Positions 59,785 through 64,000 of a stretch of DNA of 64,000 nt are shown here, piece after piece. Numbering within the stretch: the stretch's first letter is position 1; every line of letters begins with the position of its first letter. Made by a program: the position numbers and the translations under genes. Origin of the DNA: Microbacterium phyllosphaerae (GTDB taxonomy: Bacteria; Actinomycetota; Actinomycetes; Actinomycetales; Microbacteriaceae); the NCBI RefSeq assembly GCF_017876435.1, contig NZ_JAGIOA010000001.1, positions 3,664,651 through 3,728,650 on the forward strand, read 5' to 3'. Below the pieces are notes generated by a model. The model was not told the DNA's origin and searched no databases. It was given only the letters and a program-made list of their open reading frames with translations.

Positions 59785-61460
59785 AGCATCGGCACCTTCA
59801 GGCCGCGCTCGCGGGCGATGTCGCGCGCGTGCTCGTAGCCGGCGTCGACGTGTCGCATGACTCCGGTGCCGGGATCGTTGGTCAGCACGCGTTCGAGCTT
59901 CTCGGCGGCGAGCGCAGAACCGTCCGCGACGCTGACCTGGCCGGCGTGGATCGAGCGTCCGATGCCGACACCGCCGCCGTGGTGCAACGACACCCACGAC
60001 GCGCCGGATGCCGTGTTGAGCAGTGCGTTCAGCAGAGGCCAGTCGGCGATCGCATCCGAGCCGTCCTTCATGGACTCTGTCTCGCGGTACGGCGAGGCGA
60101 CCGAGCCCGAGTCGAGGTGGTCTCGACCGATCACGATCGGTGCCGACAGCTCACCCGACGCCACCATCTCGTTGAACTTGAGCCCCGCCAGGTGGCGCTC
60201 CTTGTAGCCGAGCCAGCAGATGCGCGCGGGCAGTCCCTCGAAGTGCACCTTCTCTCCGGCCTTCTCGAGCCAGCGGTGCAGCGCCTTGTCGTCGGGGAAG
60301 AGCTCGGCGATCGCGCGATCGGTCTTGTAGATGTCCTCGGGGTCGCCCGAGAGCGCCGCCCAACGGAAGGGTCCGCGGCCCTCTTCGAACTGCGGACGGA
60401 TGTATGCCGGCACGAAGCCCGGGAACTCGAAGGCGCGGTCGAAGCCACCGAGCTGAGCCTCGGCGCGGATCGAGTTGCCGTAGTCGAACACCGCTGCCCC
60501 CGCATCCTGGAATGCGACCATCGCCGCGACGTGCTGCGCCATCGACTCGCGCGAGCGGTGGGTGAAGGCCTCGGCATCCCGTTCGGCCTCGGCCTTCCAG
60601 TCGGCGACCGAGATTCCCACCGGCAGATAGGCGAGCGGGTCGTGGGCGCTGGTCTGATCCGTGACGATGTCGATCGGCACACCACGGCGCAGCAGCTCGG
60701 GGAAGACCTCGGCCGCATTGCCGACCACGCCGACCGAGAGCGCTTCGCCGGCCTGTTTCGCGGCGACGACCCGGGCGACGGCCGCGTCGAGGTCGGTCGT
60801 GTACTCGTCGAGATATCCGTGTTCGACCCGGCGAGCGAGGCGCGACTCGTCGACATCGACGATCAGCACGACGCCGTCGTTGAGGGTGACGGCGAGCGGC
60901 TGCGCGCCGCCCATGCCGCCCGCACCGCCGGTGAGGGTCAGCGTCCCCTTGAGCGACTCCCGGCCCAGCGAACGGGCGACGGCCGAGAACGTCTCGTAGG
61001 TGCCCTGCAGGATGCCCTGGGTTCCGATGTAGATCCACGATCCGGCGGTCATCTGGCCGTACATGATCAGGCCGAGCTCTTCGAGCTTGCGGAACTCGGG
61101 CCAGGTCGCCCAGTCGCCGACGAGGTTCGAATTGGCGATCAGCACACGGGGTGCCCACTCGTGCGTGCGGAAGACGCCGACCGGCTTGCCCGACTGCACG
61201 AGCAGCGTCTCGTCCGGCTCGAGCTCGTCGAGAGTGCGGACGATCGCGTCGTACGCCTCCCAGCTGCGCGCCGCCTTTCCGGTGCCGCCGTACACGACGA
61301 GGTCTTCGGGGTGCTCGGCGACCTCGGGATCGAGATTGTTCATGAGCATCCGCTTGGCCGCTTCTGCGCCCCAGCTCTTGGCGGTGCGCTGGTTGCCGCG
61401 GGCGGCCCGAACGGTGCGCGGCCCCGCCGTGGCGGTGTTGGGCGTCGTGGTGTCAGTCAT
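59781..61460 (-). CDS. hutU: Urocanate hydratase
   Basis: HutU adds water to urocanate using tightly bound NAD. The 559-residue protein has [73 protein letters not shown] and [13 protein letters not shown], which are near-invariant in the family. It overlaps hutH by 8 bases. Confidence 0.97.
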   Translation of the reverse strand: MTDTTTPNTATAGPRTVRAARGNQRTAKSWGAEAAKRMLMNNLDPEVAEHPEDLVVYGGTGKAARSWEAYDAIVRTLDELEPDETLLVQSGKPVGVFRTHEWAPRVLIANSNLVGDWATWPEFRKLEELGLIMYGQMTAGSWIYIGTQGILQGTYETFSAVARSLGRESLKGTLTLTGGAGGMGGAQPLAVTLNDGVVLIVDVDESRLARRVEHGYLDEYTTDLDAAVARVVAAKQAGEALSVGVVGNAAEVFPELLRRGVPIDIVTDQTSAHDPLAYLPVGISVADWKAEAERDAEAFTHRSRESMAQHVAAMVAFQDAGAAVFDYGNSIRAEAQLGGFDRAFEFPGFVPAYIRPQFEEGRGPFRWAALSGDPEDIYKTDRAIAELFPDDKALHRWLEKAGEKVHFEGLPARICWLGYKERHLAGLKFNEMVASGELSAPIVIGRDHLDSGSVASPYRETESMKDGSDAIADWPLLNALLNTASGASWVSLHHGGGVGIGRSIHAGQVSVADGSALAAEKLERVLTNDPGTGVMRHVDAGYEHARDIARERGLKVPML

Positions 61461-62994
61461 TCGCGTGCTCCTTTGCGATGCGGGCGACGGCGCCGGACTG
61501 CACGAGCGCAGTCACGGCCTCCATGTCGGGTGAGAGGAAGCGGTCGGGTCCGGGCCCCGCCGCGACGGTGCGGACGAGATCGCGGACCGCGCCGGTCGCG
61601 GGTCCCGCCTGCAGCGGCGCTCGCAGGTCGAGGGCGCGCGCACCGGTGAGGATCTCGATCGCCAACACGCGGCCCAGGCCGTCGATCGCGCGGCGCAGCT
61701 TGCGAGCGGCCGCCCATCCCATCGAGACGTGGTCCTCCTGCATCGCCGACGACGGGATCGAGTCGACGGATGCCGGAACGGCGAGGCGCTTGAGCTCCGA
61801 CACGATGCCGGCGGCGGCGTACTGCGCGATCATCAGGCCCGAATCGACGCCCACCTCGTCAGCGAGGAAGGGCGGCAGGCCGTGGCTGCGCGCGGGGTCG
61901 AGGGCACGATCGGTACGACGCTCCGAGATCGAGGCCACATCGGCGACCGAGATCGCGAGGAAGTCCAGCACTGCCGCGACCGGCGCTCCATGGAAGTTGC
62001 CGTTCGATTCGATGCGACCGTCGACGGTGATCACGGGGTTGTCGATGACACTCGCGAGTTCCCGGTCGGCGATCATCGACGCGTACCCCATGGTGTCGCG
62101 CGCGGTTCCGTGCACCTGCGGCGAGCAGCGCAGCGAATACGCGTCCTGCACGCGGCCGTCCTCGGGCCCCTTGTGGCTGTGCACGATCGGAGAATCTCCG
62201 AGGAAGGACCGCAGGTTCGCCGCGGACGTGGCCTGACCCGCCTGGGGGCGGAGCGCCATGAGGTCGGCGGCGAACACGGCATCCGTGCCCAGCTGCGACT
62301 CGACCGACATCGCCGCGGCCATGTCGGCGGTGAGCAGCAGCGCCTCGAGATCGTGCAGCGCCAGCACCAGCATCCCGAGCATCCCGTCGGTGCCGTTGAT
62401 GAGGGCGAGCCCCTCCTTCTCGACGAGGGTGAGCGGCTCGATGCCGGCGGCGGCCAGAGCATCGGATGCCGGGACGAGCGCGCCCTCGGCGTTGCGGACG
62501 TCGCCCTCTCCCATCGTCGCGAGCGCGATGTGGGCGAGCGGGGCCAGGTCGCCGGAGCATCCGAGCGAGCCGTACTCGCGCACGACCGGGGTGATCCCCG
62601 CATTGAGCAGACCCGCATACGTCTCGACCACGACGGGCCGCACGCCTGTACGACCCGACGTGAGCGTCTGCAGCCGAAGCAGCTGCAGACCGCGGACGAC
62701 CTCGCGCTCGACCTCGGCGCCGGTGCCGGCGGCGTGGGAACGGATGAGGCTCGCCTGCAGCTGCAGGCGGCGATCCGGCGCGATGAAGGTCGTGGCGAGT
62801 GCGCCGAAGCCGGTGGACACCCCGTAGTGCGGGTGGGGGTCGGCCGCGAGTCCGTCGATGACCTGCCGGGTCTCGGCGACCCGCACCAGCGCTGCGGGGC
62901 TGATGGTCACCGGGGCACCGTGTCGGGCGACCGCGACGACATCGGCGTGGCTCAGGGGTGCATCGCCGACGAGGACGGAGGGCTTTTCGCTCAT
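61453..62994 (-). CDS. hutH: Histidine ammonia-lyase
   Basis: HutH deaminates histidine to urocanate with an MIO cofactor made from three residues of its own chain. The 513-residue protein has YGVSTGFGA, the MIO site [14 protein letters not shown] (Cys146-Ser147-Gly148 in place of the usual Ala-Ser-Gly), FRGxx-like [12 protein letters not shown] and [11 protein letters not shown]. On the - strand TGGAAT (63001-63006) lies 6 bases before ATG 62994 and no ribosome site is visible, so the operon is probably leaderless. First gene of hutHUIG. Confidence 0.96.
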   Translation of the reverse strand: MSEKPSVLVGDAPLSHADVVAVARHGAPVTISPAALVRVAETRQVIDGLAADPHPHYGVSTGFGALATTFIAPDRRLQLQASLIRSHAAGTGAEVEREVVRGLQLLRLQTLTSGRTGVRPVVVETYAGLLNAGITPVVREYGSLGCSGDLAPLAHIALATMGEGDVRNAEGALVPASDALAAAGIEPLTLVEKEGLALINGTDGMLGMLVLALHDLEALLLTADMAAAMSVESQLGTDAVFAADLMALRPQAGQATSAANLRSFLGDSPIVHSHKGPEDGRVQDAYSLRCSPQVHGTARDTMGYASMIADRELASVIDNPVITVDGRIESNGNFHGAPVAAVLDFLAISVADVASISERRTDRALDPARSHGLPPFLADEVGVDSGLMIAQYAAAGIVSELKRLAVPASVDSIPSSAMQEDHVSMGWAAARKLRRAIDGLGRVLAIEILTGARALDLRAPLQAGPATGAVRDLVRTVAAGPGPDRFLSPDMEAVTALVQSGAVARIAKEHAND

Positions 62995-63061
62995 GTCTCG
63001 ATTCCACACCCGACAGGTCGCGCGCGACAGACGAACGTGGGATCCTGTGTCTGTGATCCCA
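62995..63061. promoter_or_regulatory. Divergent hutH/iclR promoter with candidate operator
   Basis: TGGGATC (63038-63044) and GATCCCA (63055-63061) form a perfect 7-bp inverted repeat with a 10-base spacer that covers the IclR start codon (GTG 63053). GATCCT (63041-63046) lies 6 bases before that start; TGGAAT (- strand) serves hutH. Binding of IclR here would control itself and, across 45 bases, hutHUIG. Confidence 0.65.
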
Positions 63062-63823
63062 GACAATGCGGAGACCGGCGCCCAGGTACCCGCTGCCCAG
63101 AACACCCTGCGGATCCTGAGCTATCTGGCCGGACGCCCCGCGCCCGTCGCCGCCTCGGCGATCGCTCGCGAGCTCGAACTGCCCCGGTCGACCGTGTACC
63201 ACCTACTCACCACCCTCGCGGCGCACGGTTTCGTGCTGCACATGAAGGAGGATCGGCGCTGGGGGCTGGGTACGTCGGCCTTCGAGCTCGCCGGCGGATA
63301 CGCGCGACAGCAACCGCTCGCACGGATCGGGCGTCCCCTCGTCGCTGCGCTCTCGGACCGCCTCGGCGAGAGCACGCACCTCGCCGTGATGAGCGGTGGT
63401 GACGTGTTGTACATCGTCGAGGAGCGCGCCCCACGCAGACAGGCCCTCGTCACGGACGTCGGAGTGCGCCTCCCCGCCCACCTCACGGCATCCGGACGAG
63501 CGATGCTCGCAGCGCTCCCTCGTGAACAGGTGCGTGCACTGTATCCGAGCGCCTCCGCGTTCCCCGACCGCACCGGCCTCGGTCCGCGAAAGCCGAGTGA
63601 CCTGCGTGAGCTGCTGCGCACGGTGAGAGGGCGCGGCTATGCGACGGAAGACAGCGAGGTCGCAGACGGCCTGCGCAGTGTCGGCGCGGTCGTTCGCGAT
63701 CACGCGGGGTGGCCGGTCGCCGCCGTCGCGGTGACCTGGGCGGGTGGCGAACTCGACGAGCGCACGCTCGCTGATGCTGTCATCGAGACGGCCGCGGTGC
63801 TCGAGTCCCGGCTCAAGCGCTGA
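63053..63823 (+). CDS. IclR-family regulator of the hut operon
   Basis: The 256-residue protein has an IclR winged helix (about 15-75: ILSYLAGRPAPVAASAIARELELPRSTVYHLLTTL) and an effector domain with THLAVMSGGDVLYIVEE, LTASGRAMLAALP and GYATEDSEVADGLRSVGAVVRDH. GTG 63053 gives the normal length and is placed by the promoter and operator. Divergent position makes it the probable repressor of hutHUIG, responding to urocanate or histidine. Confidence 0.92.
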   Translation: MIPDNAETGAQVPAAQNTLRILSYLAGRPAPVAASAIARELELPRSTVYHLLTTLAAHGFVLHMKEDRRWGLGTSAFELAGGYARQQPLARIGRPLVAALSDRLGESTHLAVMSGGDVLYIVEERAPRRQALVTDVGVRLPAHLTASGRAMLAALPREQVRALYPSASAFPDRTGLGPRKPSDLRELLRTVRGRGYATEDSEVADGLRSVGAVVRDHAGWPVAAVAVTWAGGELDERTLADAVIETAAVLESRLKR

Positions 63824-63851
63824 AACCCGGCGATGAGCTCACGCGCTGAAA

Positions 63852-63899
63852 CGTGATCGTGCCCGGGTGCGCGGCGCCCGGGTACTCGATTCGATCACG
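63852..63899. terminator. Long inverted repeat after iclR
   Basis: CGTGATCG (63852-63859) pairs with CGATCACG (63892-63899). The loop contains two GCCCGGGT copies, each with the self-complementary CCCGGG, which can form an inner stem. It lies 29 bases after the iclR stop and may end its transcript. Confidence 0.5.
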
Positions 63900-63951
63900 A
63901 ACGTGCGACGTCATCGCTACTGTCGTCGACGTGTACGAATGCACGTTAACG

Positions 63952-63985
63952 CAGAAAAGCCACCCAACATTGGGTGGCTTTTCTG
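63952..63985. terminator. Intrinsic terminator at the window edge
   Basis: CAGAAAAGCCACCCAA and TTGGGTGGCTTTTCTG form a perfect 16-bp stem with loop CA, followed by TTT. AAAA on the left arm makes it work on both strands. It is the only hairpin in the window with a U-rich arm. The gene it serves, apart from iclR, must lie beyond the right edge on the - strand, or be a short RNA in the gap. Confidence 0.85.
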
Positions 63986-64000
63986 TTTAAAAGAAGTCCG

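Noticed and set aside
61729..63052. Long + frames opposite hutH
   Set aside because: Shadows of hutH; only the part from GTG 63053 is the IclR protein.

Overview
The window is about 70% GC and packed with genes. It has Microbacteriaceae-like features: GCATCC/GGATGC-rich coding sequence, many GTG starts, 1-4 nt gene overlaps, class Ib nrdHIEF, and actinobacterial forms of the gal and hut enzymes. A Microbacterium-type actinobacterial chromosome is the best guess, inferred from style rather than a marker gene. I found no rRNA, tRNA, insertion sequence, prophage or CRISPR array. Most of the window is metabolic operons, each paired with its own regulator.

Left part (1-24.8 kb). The end of a LacI-type gene is followed by a repeat-rich gap. 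A LacI repressor then stands divergent from galT-galK-galE (Leloir pathway). Next is a convergent sugar operon (ROK regulator, ChbG/YdjC deacetylase, GPH symporter), then the first amine locus (aminobutyraldehyde-type dehydrogenase, Lrp regulator, FAD amine oxidoreductase, cupin). A patchwork follows: CPBP protease, two orphan proteins (one with atypical codon use), a carboxylesterase behind a MazF-type toxin-antitoxin pair, an orphan DNA methyltransferase, a lipoate ligase, hydrolases, CutC, a MarR-MFS efflux operon, and a protein built of two 33-residue Gly/Gln/Ala repeats.

Middle part (24.8-40.2 kb). A seven-gene operon (two SDR dehydrogenases, a polar-amino-acid-type ABC importer and a class B flavin monooxygenase), divergent from a LysR regulator, looks like a complete import-and-oxidise route for an unknown nitrogen or sulfur compound. 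It is the best candidate here for something undescribed. Next come nrdHIEF, with a candidate tandem NrdR box, then an MFS-sugar kinase pair and an alpha/beta hydrolase-acyl-CoA dehydrogenase pair.

Right part (40.2-64 kb). The second amine locus is nearly continuous from 40.2 to 53.4 kb: an Lrp paralogue, a class III aminotransferase, a PucR regulator, mmsA plus a second aminotransferase, GntR, SDR, aldehyde dehydrogenase, puuD, puuA and a puuP-like permease. With the oxidoreductase of the first locus this makes a full gamma-glutamylputrescine pathway plus a likely beta-alanine branch to acetyl-CoA. After a CsoR/RcnR-family repressor, a VapBC-type pair, DUF445, an AAA ATPase and a PadR-HAAS pair, the window closes with hutH-hutU-hutI-hutG (histidine to glutamate), divergent from an IclR regulator.

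Recurring regulatory theme: many transcription units show an actinobacterial -10 hexamer (TAnnnT-like) 6-7 nt before the start codon and no Shine-Dalgarno sequence, as expected for leaderless mRNAs. Several have a palindromic operator lying over the start codon.
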